Positions 47,905-55,182 of a DNA stretch of 64,000 nt are shown here, piece after piece. The position numbers were made by a program, and so were the translations under genes. Within the stretch, counting starts at the first letter, position 1, and every line of letters begins with the position of its first letter. Source of the stretch: Thermoanaerobacterales bacterium UBA4880 (GTDB lineage: Bacteria; Bacillota; Thermoanaerobacteria; Thermoanaerobacterales; UBA4877); contig DHDI01000002.1 in the NCBI GenBank assembly GCA_002399285.1, forward strand, positions 112,549-176,548. Reading direction: 5' to 3'. Under the pieces are notes generated by a model. It was not told the origin of the DNA and did not search any database. It worked only from the letters and a program-made list of their open reading frames with translations.

Positions 47905-48188
47905 ATGAAACTAAATCCTGATTGTGTAAGAGATATTCTTCTCACAGTTGAAAGCAATCCATTTGGCAAACATATGACCTTAGACGAACTTTGCGGCAAA
48001 CTATGCCAGATATTAAAAGCATCAACGATTTAACTTTCGTAGGTCATGAATTTCTTGAAGATATTAAATCTGATAATACTTGGAACAAAACTAAGTCAGT
48101 TGCTAAAAACATTGGTACTTTCTCTCTTCACACACTTAAAGATATATCTGCGGAAGTTATAAGCGATTTAATCAAGAAAAATATTTAA
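47905..48188 (+). pseudogene. Disrupted DUF2513-like gene
   Basis: The 5' part starts MKLNPDCVRDILLTVESNPF and runs out of frame after about 35 residues. The 3' part, in another frame, contains INDLTFVGHEFLEDIKSDNT and the tail SDLIKKNI. Together they match the ends of a DUF2513 protein, but about 25-30 residues between them are missing. It follows the switch B repressor, a usual place for DUF2513 in phages. Confidence 0.7.
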
Positions 48189-48403
48189 TTTAAATCTATG
48201 AGTTTCAGGAGTGTATTCTTTTGCTCATTCATATAGCAATTGACTATTTTTTTTGATTCCGCTGCCGCTTCTTCAACTATTTCTTTCGCAGTATTTTTAT
48301 CAATCCCATAAATTAGATCTGAATATAAGCTTGCTGTTGCATTAGATATTTCACGCAATACATTCTTGCTGATTATTTGGTAATACTCCTCCCCTGTCAT
48401 CAT
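48185..48403 (-). CDS. Small hypothetical phage protein
   Basis: A 72-residue helical protein (MMTGEEYYQIISKNVLREIS start). It follows the antirepressor in the leftward switch C operon, with a GGAGATGAA start site. No family is recognised. Confidence 0.55.
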   Translation of the reverse strand: MMTGEEYYQIISKNVLREISNATASLYSDLIYGIDKNTAKEIVEEAAAESKKIVNCYMNEQKNTLLKLIDLN

Positions 48404-48413
48404 TTCATCTCCT

Positions 48414-49193
48414 TTATGCTTCTATCGCCTGATGTAGGAATTTTTCTATGAAGTACGTTTGCCCTTTCCCAGTAAGTTTGGGCGTGATTGATATGCTGAT
48501 ATCCCCGTTTCCGTGCCCTATTGTCGTTTCCTTGATCTCGAAAAGCCCCAATTCCATAGACCTTTGAGTGGGTTTGTTATAGTCGGTACCATGTCTGTTT
48601 ATAAGGTATCCATTCGTACGCAGCCATTCAAAGAGTCGATTCTGGCCGATATCGATGCCATTTTGTTTCAAGACCTTGGCAAACTCGCCAATCAATATGG
48701 AAGTCTTAGAAGCAGTGACGCTATCAGCGAATATGACTTTTGGCTTATCTTGCTCGATCTGCTGTTCGGCCGCTAACCTCGCCTGCTGTTCATTCATGAG
48801 TTTAGTTGCCAATTGAATGATGAAGTCTGGGTCGGTCAAGGTCTTTTCAATGGTCTCAGGCGTCATGTAGGCTCCATGCATCCGAATGGACGGTATGACC
48901 TCGTCAAATATCCATGATTCAAATTTTTCTGCCGTGGGCAATTCGGAATTTGTAATCAGCCTATAGAGATCACCCTCTGGAATGGCATTAACTTCAATAG
49001 TCTTATTCTTACTTTGTGGGTGAGGTATGTGGTGTTTTACCACCCACCGGCAATGCTGCTTAATTGCGCTTGTAGTATCCTTGTATCCTAAGGCTTTGGC
49101 TACATCACTTGCCACAAAATATATTTTCTCGTTTAAATCAATAGTCCTGACCTGACCGAATTCCGGGTTTTCAAAGATTTTTAATTCCTCCAT
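48414..49193 (-). CDS. Phage antirepressor (Bro-N plus KilA-C domains), copy 2
   Basis: A 259-residue antirepressor with the Bro-N segment FGQVRTIDLNEKIYFVASDV, a variable middle, and a KilA-C domain (FAKVLKQNGIDIGQNRLFEW). The region MHGAYMTPETIEKTL to QQIEQDKPKV is nearly identical to copy 1 at 27691-28473, also at DNA level. It lies downstream of the switch C Cro-like gene and could relieve repression on induction. Confidence 0.92.
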   Translation of the reverse strand: MEELKIFENPEFGQVRTIDLNEKIYFVASDVAKALGYKDTTSAIKQHCRWVVKHHIPHPQSKNKTIEVNAIPEGDLYRLITNSELPTAEKFESWIFDEVIPSIRMHGAYMTPETIEKTLTDPDFIIQLATKLMNEQQARLAAEQQIEQDKPKVIFADSVTASKTSILIGEFAKVLKQNGIDIGQNRLFEWLRTNGYLINRHGTDYNKPTQRSMELGLFEIKETTIGHGNGDISISITPKLTGKGQTYFIEKFLHQAIEA

Positions 49194-49239
49194 TTTCTCC
49201 CCTCCTCTCTATGCCGACTGCTCGGCTTTGTTGCGTTTT

Positions 49240-49482
49240 CTATGCACCCGATACATTTGTTGTCGTTTTGGCAACTCCACTGTTAAAAAAAATTTCAGTA
49301 GGGTCTTTTTTGAAAGCATCGCAGATTATTTCAATTTCTGTTTCTGTGAATTCTGTTATGCCATTTTCCTTGCGATTGTAGGTCGTCTCACCGATTTGCA
49401 ACAATTTAGCAAGATCAGTTTGTTTTAGATTATATTCGACCCTTAAACCTTTTAGCTTATAATTGGGGTTTCTTTTATACAT
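49240..49482 (-). CDS. Cro-like XRE regulator, switch C
   Basis: An 80-residue regulator with MYKRNPNYKLKGLRVEYNLK at its start, then TDLAKLLQIGETTYNRKENG. The start at 49482 has a GGAGGTGAAAAA site; the frame extends further to 49548 without one. It faces the repressor gene at 49643 and is followed by antirepressor copy 2. Confidence 0.85.
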   Translation of the reverse strand: MYKRNPNYKLKGLRVEYNLKQTDLAKLLQIGETTYNRKENGITEFTETEIEIICDAFKKDPTEIFFNSGVAKTTTNVSGA

Positions 49483-49503
49483 TTTTTCACCTCCGTTATC
49501 TAT

Positions 49504-49622
49504 TTGGTAACTCATCTTGACACTATTATAGTATACGTTTGGTAACATGTCAATATGTTTTCTAAAATAATTTTATATTTTTGGTAACCAAGCTTTTACT
49601 TTCGGTAACATGCCTATATAAT
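49504..49622. promoter_or_regulatory. Switch C operator/promoter region with four GGTAAC sites
   Basis: GGTAAC occurs at 49506, 49541, 49583 and 49604, mostly within TTTGGTAAC. The leftward promoter is TTGACA (49548-49553), 17 bases, TATAAT (49525-49530), with one site in its spacer. The rightward promoter is TTTACT (49595-49600), 16 bases, TATAAT (49617-49622), with a site in its spacer. This is a compact CI/Cro-type switch. Confidence 0.85.
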
Positions 49623-49642
49623 GGGAATAAAGAGGTGTTCCT

Positions 49643-50032
49643 ATGGAAACTTTCTCGAAACGGTTACGGGAATTAAGAAAAGAAAATGAAATTAGTCAAG
49701 ATAAATTAGCAGAGATATTAAACACTACGAAAGCTACAATATCAAGATATGAAAATGATCTACGAGAGCCGAAAGCAGAATTTGTACAACAATTAGCTGA
49801 TTATTTTCATGTTAGTGTAGATTACCTCCTTGGCAAAACCGATATCCGCACGCCGGCGGACGAAATATCCGATGCTGTATCAGATGATCCAGAGCTGGCC
49901 GAGTTTTGGAACGAGCTCAAAGAGCGAGAGGACCTACAACTTTTTTTCAAGCAAACCAAGGACTTGAGCCCAAAGGCAATCAAGCAAGTAATGAGAATAA
50001 TCAAAGCTATTGAAGATGAAGAAAGTAAATAA
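49643..50032 (+). CDS. CI-like repressor, switch C
   Basis: A 129-residue repressor. The helix-turn-helix is ISQDKLAEILNTTKATISRY near residue 20, and the linker has VSVDYLLGKTDIRTP. The C-terminal part is helical, without a LexA-type peptidase domain. An ImmA-like protease gene follows, so derepression is probably by ImmA-type cleavage as in ICEBs1. This pair is the best candidate for the main lysogeny switch. Confidence 0.88.
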   Translation: METFSKRLRELRKENEISQDKLAEILNTTKATISRYENDLREPKAEFVQQLADYFHVSVDYLLGKTDIRTPADEISDAVSDDPELAEFWNELKEREDLQLFFKQTKDLSPKAIKQVMRIIKAIEDEESK

Positions 50033-50063
50033 CTGCACAAAAGAAGACAAGGGGGCAAAATAT

Positions 50064-50402
50064 ATGGCTATAAAAATATTAGATCAGCCTCTTATGAAAG
50101 CGCTCTCAAATCAGGAAATACCCTTCTACGAATTGATGACCGCATATGACATTCGGGTCTCTATAGCAAATATGGATACAATGGTCTGCGGTTTTACATA
50201 CGTTAGGCTCGGTGAGTACCATTTAATTTTGAACGGTAACATTGGATATCAAGTACAGTGTGAGACCTTCATACACGAACTCAAACATATACTCGAGGAC
50301 TGCCCCAAAATAAGCTATTATGTTGGGCTGGACATGCAGTATTCTACTATCGAAAACGAGGCGGATATGGTAGCGGAAGAGGCTGTGAAATATTGCGGGT
50401 AG
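50064..50402 (+). CDS. ImmA/IrrE-family metallopeptidase
   Basis: A protein of about 112 residues with the zinc motif HELKH in CETFIHELKHILED and a C-terminal IENEADMVAEEAVKY helix supplying the third ligand. The start at 50064 has a GGGGG site; the longer frame begins within the repressor gene. It is co-transcribed with repressor C and probably cleaves it upon induction. Confidence 0.87.
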   Translation: MAIKILDQPLMKALSNQEIPFYELMTAYDIRVSIANMDTMVCGFTYVRLGEYHLILNGNIGYQVQCETFIHELKHILEDCPKISYYVGLDMQYSTIENEADMVAEEAVKYCG

Positions 50403-50426
50403 ACAAATGAGAGAGGAAGAAATCAA

Positions 50427-51197
50427 ATGCCAGAAGATGATAGATTACCTTTAATGCATGTTTATTGTGATGAAAGTTCCCAAACAAAAAACAAATATAT
50501 GGTAATAGGCGGGATATGGATTCCGGAACCAAATGTTAAAAAAATTGATGATGAAATATTAGATTTCAGAAATACTTCGGGCATGTCTAATGAATTAAAA
50601 TGGGGAAAAGTCTCAAAGGGCAAACTTAATGAGTATAAGCAATTTGTTGATATAGTATTTTCTTATTTAGTTAAAAGACATTTGGTTTACAGATGTATTG
50701 TTGTAAACATGTGGGATTATGATATAAATAAATTTTCTAACGGTGATAGCGAATTGGGATTTTATAAAATTTATTACCAATTGCTATTGCAAAATTATTT
50801 AAATGGATATAGGTATATAGTGTATCCTGATGACAGGCAGAATTCATATAAGCATCGTCTCGAAGCGTTAAAAATAATATTAAATAGAGGAATAAAGAAA
50901 AAATATAATGTTGAGGCTAATCCTATTAGAGCTATTGAAGCAAGAAAATCACATGAAGTAAATTTAATTCAAGCTGTGGACTTATTTACTGGTGCAATAG
51001 GATATAAATGGAATAAAATGGATTTTAAGCCAGATGCAAGTGCTGCTAAAATAGAGTTAGCACAGTACATTGCATATAAAGCAAATCTTTCTACGTTAAT
51101 GATATGTCACAATAAACAGCAAAGCCCAAATTTTCATATATGGTACTTTGATTTAAGCAAATCACATAAAAATAAAAAAAGCAAAATAAATGGATAG
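50427..51197 (+). CDS. DUF3800 domain protein (RNase H-like fold)
   Basis: A 256-residue protein. The start MHVYCDESSQTKNKYMVIGG has the DES motif of the DUF3800 family. Further conserved acids are in YPDDRQNSYKHR and the closing EVNLIQAVDLFTGAIGYKWN, consistent with an RNase H-like metal site. It follows the ImmA gene in the same direction. Its stop codon lies inside the 5' arm of a folded RNA. Its AT-rich composition suggests recent gain. Role unknown; nuclease activity is inferred. Confidence 0.85.
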   Translation: MPEDDRLPLMHVYCDESSQTKNKYMVIGGIWIPEPNVKKIDDEILDFRNTSGMSNELKWGKVSKGKLNEYKQFVDIVFSYLVKRHLVYRCIVVNMWDYDINKFSNGDSELGFYKIYYQLLLQNYLNGYRYIVYPDDRQNSYKHRLEALKIILNRGIKKKYNVEANPIRAIEARKSHEVNLIQAVDLFTGAIGYKWNKMDFKPDASAAKIELAQYIAYKANLSTLMICHNKQQSPNFHIWYFDLSKSHKNKKSKING

Positions 51198-51269
51198 CGC
51201 CTTGAGTCCTATCCTTTTCGGATGTGCCGCACGACTTGGTGCGGGTTTCGGATATCAATGGCGCTATCC
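51192..51269 (+). ncRNA. Structured RNA at the 3' end of the DUF3800 gene
   Basis: GGATAGCGCC (51192-51201) pairs with GGCGCTATCC (51260-51269) to close a multi-branch structure. Inside are ATCC-TTTTC-GGAT and CCGCAC-GACTTG-GTGCGG hairpins. The first arm contains the DUF3800 stop codon. I recall a set of conserved RNA motifs reported next to DUF3800 genes; this may be one. It is not a tRNA because there is no T-loop or anticodon arm of normal size. Confidence 0.7.
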
Positions 51270-51356
51270 CATGTAGTATTCGTATTCTTTTGTATCTTCA
51301 TTATAACATACTGTGTGGCAGTGTCAACAAAAATTTAATATTATTAAGTGGTGACA

Positions 51357-51449
51357 TTTTTTAGCCTATCTATGAGGAATTGAAACATAAAACAGTCTCT
51401 ATTTTTATCTTTGTTTAATGATTTTAGCCTACCTCTAAGGAATTGAAAC
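51357..51449 (+). CRISPR. Minimal CRISPR array: two repeats, one spacer, no cas genes
   Basis: Two 30-base repeats at 51357-51386 and 51420-51449 share TTTTAGCCTA..T.T.AGGAATTGAAAC and flank a 33-base spacer (51387-51419). The 3' end ATTGAAAC is the usual type I-B/III repeat handle, and the full repeat resembles those of thermophilic and other Clostridia. The array lies in prophage cargo between DUF3800 and DUF6978-like genes. No cas gene is in the window, so it would need host Cas proteins. Confidence 0.75.
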
Positions 51450-51480
51450 AAACAAACGCCGCATAAAGGAGGTGGATGTT

Positions 51481-51927
51481 ATGTTAGAACAAGCAGATGC
51501 AAATAGGTTAATTGATATGGATAAAATATTGCTTGAATGTAATACTATTAAGATGCCGGGACCAGATAATGAGCTAAATATAAATGCTATTTCAAGTGAT
51601 AAAACTGAGAGCTTTTTATTTGACATAAGACGTGGTAAAATTGATATAAGAAAATATAAAATGCAAAATAGATACAGTAATAATGAAATATTATTAAGAC
51701 TTGAGATTGTGTCAATTAAGCAATTTCATATAAACCCTGACGGCACCAAGATATATGGACCTCATATACATCGATATAAAGAAGGCGCCGGTGATGGTTG
51801 GGCTACCCCATATAATAAGCAGTTTAATGATTTTGCTGATTACATAATTGATTTTTTTAAAATGTGCAACGTAGTAAATTTACCAAATGTGCAAAGAGGG
51901 TTTGATAACGATGTTTTTACCGGATAA
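51481..51927 (+). CDS. DUF6978-like protein
   Basis: A 148-residue protein. It contains FLFDIRRGKIDIRKYKMQNR and PDGTKIYGPHIHRYKEG, which match my memory of the DUF6978 family. The start at 51481 follows AAAGGAGGTGG. It overlaps the DUF1828/DUF1829-like gene by 17 bases, so the two act as a pair. A toxin-antitoxin or defence function is possible, but none is established. Confidence 0.65.
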   Translation: MLEQADANRLIDMDKILLECNTIKMPGPDNELNINAISSDKTESFLFDIRRGKIDIRKYKMQNRYSNNEILLRLEIVSIKQFHINPDGTKIYGPHIHRYKEGAGDGWATPYNKQFNDFADYIIDFFKMCNVVNLPNVQRGFDNDVFTG

Positions 51928-52672
51928 AATGATCAATGATTATGTAAACTGGTTAAAAGAGAATATTGCTTATGAGCGCATAGGAGATTATGTAGAGATA
52001 GTGACTCCATTTGTAGACAGGCATAATGACTCTATACAAGTTTATATCAAAAAAATAAGTGATGATGATTATTTATTGACTGACGGTGGAGAGATTATAT
52101 CAGATCTTATATTAAGTGGCATTGAAATTACACCACATCGTCAAAAAATGATTAATGATATATTAATGAGATTTGGTGTACAGAGTAATAATCGTGAGAT
52201 TACCATTAATGCATGTGAGAATGACTTCCCAGCTAAAAAGCATTTTTTGATACAAGCATTATTGACGATCGACGACCTGTTCATGACTTCAAGACCAAAT
52301 GTAATAAGTCTATTTACGGAAGATGTCGAGAATTATTTAAAAGAGAAACAAATACAGTATGTATCCTATATTTCTCTTGTTGGCAAAAGTGGATTTACCC
52401 ATAATTTTGATTTTGCTATTGGTGCATCTAAGAAAAAGAGCGAGCGGTTCATTAAAGCAATAAACAAACCAAATAAAGATAATACCACTTCTACAATATT
52501 TAGCTGGAATGACGTTACAGCAACAAGAAAGCCTGATTCTAAATTGCTTGTTATGTTAAATGATTCGGATGACAAAATTAACGATGAGTTAATTAATGCA
52601 TATATGCATTATGATATTTTACCTATTCCATGGTCCCATAAAGATAATTATACCAATGAACTAACTGCTTAA
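51911..52672 (+). CDS. DUF1828/DUF1829-like protein
   Basis: A protein of about 253 residues. The N-terminal half (ISDDDYLLTDGGEIISDLIL near residue 45) is typical of DUF1828; the C-terminal half has FDFAIGASKKKSERFIKAIN and continues like DUF1829. The start at 51911 follows AAAGAGGG, inside the end of the preceding gene. The pair recurs in mobile elements. Enzymatic function is unknown. Confidence 0.7.
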   Translation: MFLPDKMINDYVNWLKENIAYERIGDYVEIVTPFVDRHNDSIQVYIKKISDDDYLLTDGGEIISDLILSGIEITPHRQKMINDILMRFGVQSNNREITINACENDFPAKKHFLIQALLTIDDLFMTSRPNVISLFTEDVENYLKEKQIQYVSYISLVGKSGFTHNFDFAIGASKKKSERFIKAINKPNKDNTTSTIFSWNDVTATRKPDSKLLVMLNDSDDKINDELINAYMHYDILPIPWSHKDNYTNELTA

Positions 52673-52708
52673 TGTAGAGATAAATCTCAAATATTAATTT
52701 TAATCAGT

Positions 52709-52732
52709 AGAGAGATAATATCTCTCTTTTAA
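52709..52732 (+). terminator. Terminator after the DUF1829-like gene
   Basis: AGAGAGA and TCTCTCT form a small stem followed by TTTTAATTT. It separates the cargo pair from the integrase gene. Confidence 0.65.
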
Positions 52733-52763
52733 TTTATGTAATAATACAAATCGGGGTGATACT

Positions 52764-54344
52764 ATGGCATATTGTCTTTATCTTAGGAAATCGCGCGCTG
52801 ACCTTGAGGCGGAGGCGAGGGGCGAGGGTGAAACCTTAGCCAGGCATGAGCACATCCTTTTGGAGCTCGCCGGCAAAATGAAGTTAAATGTAACCAAAAG
52901 TTATAAAGAGATTGTTTCCGGTGAAACTATTTCCGCACGCCCCGTGATGCAGCAGCTTCTCACTGACGTTGAGCAGGGTATATGGGAAGGTGTCCTCGTC
53001 GTGGAAGTAGAACGGCTGGCCCGTGGAGATACAATCGATCAAGGCATAGTCGCCCAAACCTTCAAATATTCCGACACGAAGATCATCACCCCGATGAAGA
53101 TATATGACCCAAATAACGAGTATGATGAGGAATACTTTGAGTTCGGGCTTTTTATGAGCCGGCGTGAGTACAAAACCATCAACCGACGTCTTCAAAGTGG
53201 CCGTGTGCAATCAGCTAAAGAGGGCAAGTATGTCGGAAACAAGCCTCCATACGGGTATACCCGAAAAAAAATTGAGCATGACAAGGGCTACACTTTGAAG
53301 CCGAACCCCGAACAGGCTGATGTTGTTAGGATGATTTTTGAACTCTATACCCGGGGCGAGCTGCAACCGGATGGAAGTTATAGGAGACTTGGCGTTTCAC
53401 TTATCGTCCGGCGGCTAAATGACCTTCATATCCCCCCTATGAAGGGCGATGTATGGGTACCGGCCACGATTCAGACCATACTCCGGAATCCGGTATATAT
53501 TGGAAAGATACGGTGGAATTTCCGGCCTACAGTGAAAACAATCATCGATGGGAAGGTACAACTGAAGCGCCCGAGAGCGAATCCGGAAGACTGGATTCTT
53601 TCCGACGGACTTCATGAACCCCTCATAGATATGGAAACTTGGAATATGGCCCAGGATTATCTCGCTACAAATCCACCACACCCGGCAAACAAGAAGATCA
53701 AAAATCCTTTGTCGGGATTGATCGTGTGCGGTATGTGCGGTAGAAAGATGGTGCGCCGGCCATATACTGGAAGGGACTATCCTGACACCCTGATGTGTCC
53801 GAATGCAGCATGTCCAAACGTGAGCTCTCAACTATGTATTGTTGAGGATCATCTGCTTGATGCGCTTGGGAAATGGCTTAAAGAATATAAGCTGACTTGG
53901 GATATAAGCAACAATGATATTACCGATAATATACAAATCGATGTAAAAAAGAAAGCTGTTACGAAGCTGAATGATGAGCTGAAAACTTTAGAAAAACAGA
54001 TGGAAAATATACATAATCTGCTTGAACAGGGCGTCTACTCTACCGATACATTTTTTGAGAGATCTAAAGCGATAACCGAGAGGATTGAAGAAGCTAAAAG
54101 AAATAAGGAAACTCTCGATAAGGAATTAAAAATAGAAGAGACTCGCGAAGAGAGCAAAAAAACAATAATACCAAAAGTTGAAAAGGTACTTGAACTATAT
54201 AAATTAACCGATGACCCAGAATTAAAAAATAATCTTCTTAAGGAAGTGCTTGAAAAGGTCATATATACAAAAACTGTTAATGGACGCTGGCATGATAAAC
54301 CGGATGACTTTGAACTTGTCTTGTATCCGAAATTGCCAAAATAA
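52764..54344 (+). CDS. Large serine recombinase (phage integrase)
   Basis: A 526-residue serine integrase. The catalytic domain begins YCLYLRKSRADLEAE with the nucleophile Ser10 and has VVEVERLARGD. The recombinase domain has GKYVGNKPPYGYTRKK near residue 155. A zinc ribbon is formed by CGMCGRKM and CPNAACPN near residue 325. A coiled-coil motif for directionality control follows (DELKTLEKQMENIHNLLEQG). It lies six bases from the cotJC remnant. It should catalyse integration into and excision from cotJC. Confidence 0.96.
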   Translation: MAYCLYLRKSRADLEAEARGEGETLARHEHILLELAGKMKLNVTKSYKEIVSGETISARPVMQQLLTDVEQGIWEGVLVVEVERLARGDTIDQGIVAQTFKYSDTKIITPMKIYDPNNEYDEEYFEFGLFMSRREYKTINRRLQSGRVQSAKEGKYVGNKPPYGYTRKKIEHDKGYTLKPNPEQADVVRMIFELYTRGELQPDGSYRRLGVSLIVRRLNDLHIPPMKGDVWVPATIQTILRNPVYIGKIRWNFRPTVKTIIDGKVQLKRPRANPEDWILSDGLHEPLIDMETWNMAQDYLATNPPHPANKKIKNPLSGLIVCGMCGRKMVRRPYTGRDYPDTLMCPNAACPNVSSQLCIVEDHLLDALGKWLKEYKLTWDISNNDITDNIQIDVKKKAVTKLNDELKTLEKQMENIHNLLEQGVYSTDTFFERSKAITERIEEAKRNKETLDKELKIEETREESKKTIIPKVEKVLELYKLTDDPELKNNLLKEVLEKVIYTKTVNGRWHDKPDDFELVLYPKLPK

Positions 54345-54350
54345 TTATAC

Positions 54351-54569
54351 TCACTGATAACCTATTGGTACTGATTCTTCCGTGCCGATGTCCGTAAGCA
54401 GCGCTTTGCTGTAATTGGAAGGCATGGTAAACCTCTGTGTGAGATACCGCAGCGATGCGGAAAGTTCTCCATCCGGGCCGCCGTACTGCGTTATTATTTC
54501 CCTGGCCAGTCTCGGATTGGTCCTCTCTACGTCGGCAGGATATTCCAGCTTCTTTTCATAAACCCACAT
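54351..54569 (-). CDS. cotJC: Spore coat protein CotJC, N-terminal part (separated by prophage)
   Basis: The genuine CotJC sequence runs from the ATG at 54569 to the core at 54386-54376 (65 residues, ending DIGTEE). Typical features are MWVYEKKLEYP, ITQYGGPDGELSASLRYLTQ and RFTMPSNYSKALLTDIGTEE. After the core only seven foreign codons (SVPIGYQ) follow before a stop. In the prophage state this would make a 72-residue truncated protein. The rest is at 11869-12258. It is the third gene of cotJABC. Confidence 0.92.
   Translation of the reverse strand: MWVYEKKLEYPADVERTNPRLAREIITQYGGPDGELSASLRYLTQRFTMPSNYSKALLTDIGTEESVPIGYQ
54376..54386. other. attR core (prophage right end)
   Basis: The second copy of TCTTCCGTGCC. 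Reading on the minus strand, ACATC-GGCACGGAAGA at this end joins to GCTTGCCCAC at the left end to restore GTEELAH in frame. Confidence 0.85.
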
Positions 54570-54581
54570 TTTCCGTCCCTC

Positions 54582-54836
54582 CTAATAAACCATTTCCCAG
54601 GGCCAGGGGTCATTTATCCATTGCCATGGATAGCAGCTCTGGGAAGTATTAGACCTCAGCGGCCCATACATGTTTTCATAAGTCGTTATGAGATTTTGCT
54701 GTCTTGCCACATAGCTGTTATATGCCGACAGGGCGTTGACATCACATGGATTCATATCGAGATACAGCTGCATCTCAACAACGGCAAACCCCACCAGCTG
54801 TATCGACTTTATCAGGTTTACTTTATCTTCGTACAT
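54582..54836 (-). CDS. cotJB: Spore coat protein CotJB
   Basis: An 84-residue protein with LIKSIQLVGFAVVEMQLYLD and WQWINDPWPWEMVY, both typical of CotJB. It is co-transcribed with cotJA and cotJC and forms part of the inner coat of the spore. An AGGAGGG site precedes the start. It overlaps the 3' end of cotJA by 19 bases. Confidence 0.95.
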   Translation of the reverse strand: MYEDKVNLIKSIQLVGFAVVEMQLYLDMNPCDVNALSAYNSYVARQQNLITTYENMYGPLRSNTSQSCYPWQWINDPWPWEMVY

Positions 54837-55012
54837 GCCGAACCCTCCTTTTTCCTATAAGGCCTAAGCAGCTCGGGGAACAGCGTGCCCGTACTTAATG
54901 CCTGATCCAGATTAAACGTTCCGCAGAATGTCTGCGGCACCACATAGGCTCTCGCGAGTTCCAGCCTGCCCCATATGGAGCAATAGGGATAACATTGATT
55001 AGAATTCGCCAT
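54818..55012 (-). CDS. cotJA: Spore coat-associated protein CotJA
   Basis: A 64-residue protein with LARAYVVPQTFCGTFNLDQA and LFPELLRPY, the CotJA pattern. It is the first gene of the cotJABC operon. CotJ proteins are made in the mother cell under SigE in Bacillus; the leader here has GAATAGT and TATAATAC segments that could be a SigE promoter, though spacing is not decisive. Confidence 0.92.
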   Translation of the reverse strand: MANSNQCYPYCSIWGRLELARAYVVPQTFCGTFNLDQALSTGTLFPELLRPYRKKEGSACTKIK

Positions 55013-55182
55013 TAAATATCACCTCGTATTATACTTCTAATACATACTATTCATAGATACTCTTTGAGTTACAAATTAGTTGCGTGCAAAATAAAACCCG
55101 GTATTTACCTTTCGTATATACCTGTATTTGTGATATAATATGAAATAAAGCGAATTTTGCGGGTTTCTGGAGGGACTTAGGC

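Larger units (their letters stand above)
12248..54386. mobile_element. 42.1-kb contractile-tailed (PBSX/Xkd-like) prophage inserted in cotJC
   Basis: The distance between the two core copies is 42,128 bases. The element contains a large serine integrase at its right end, three repressor switches, replication genes, terminase, portal, scaffold, capsid, connector genes, sheath, tube, tape measure, baseplate, endolysin and holin. Structural genes all read leftward. It looks intact, apart from small pseudogenes in the immunity and cargo regions. A functional temperate myovirus-like phage is the simplest reading. Confidence 0.93.

Noticed and set aside
51192..51269. Possible tRNA because of the closed multi-branch fold
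   Set aside because: The closing stem is ten base pairs, there is no T-loop sequence and no seven-base anticodon loop, so it is treated as a different structured RNA.
50427..52672. A complete CRISPR-Cas locus around the mini-array
   Set aside because: None of the neighbouring proteins has Cas1, Cas2, Cas3, Cas5-Cas8 or effector features.
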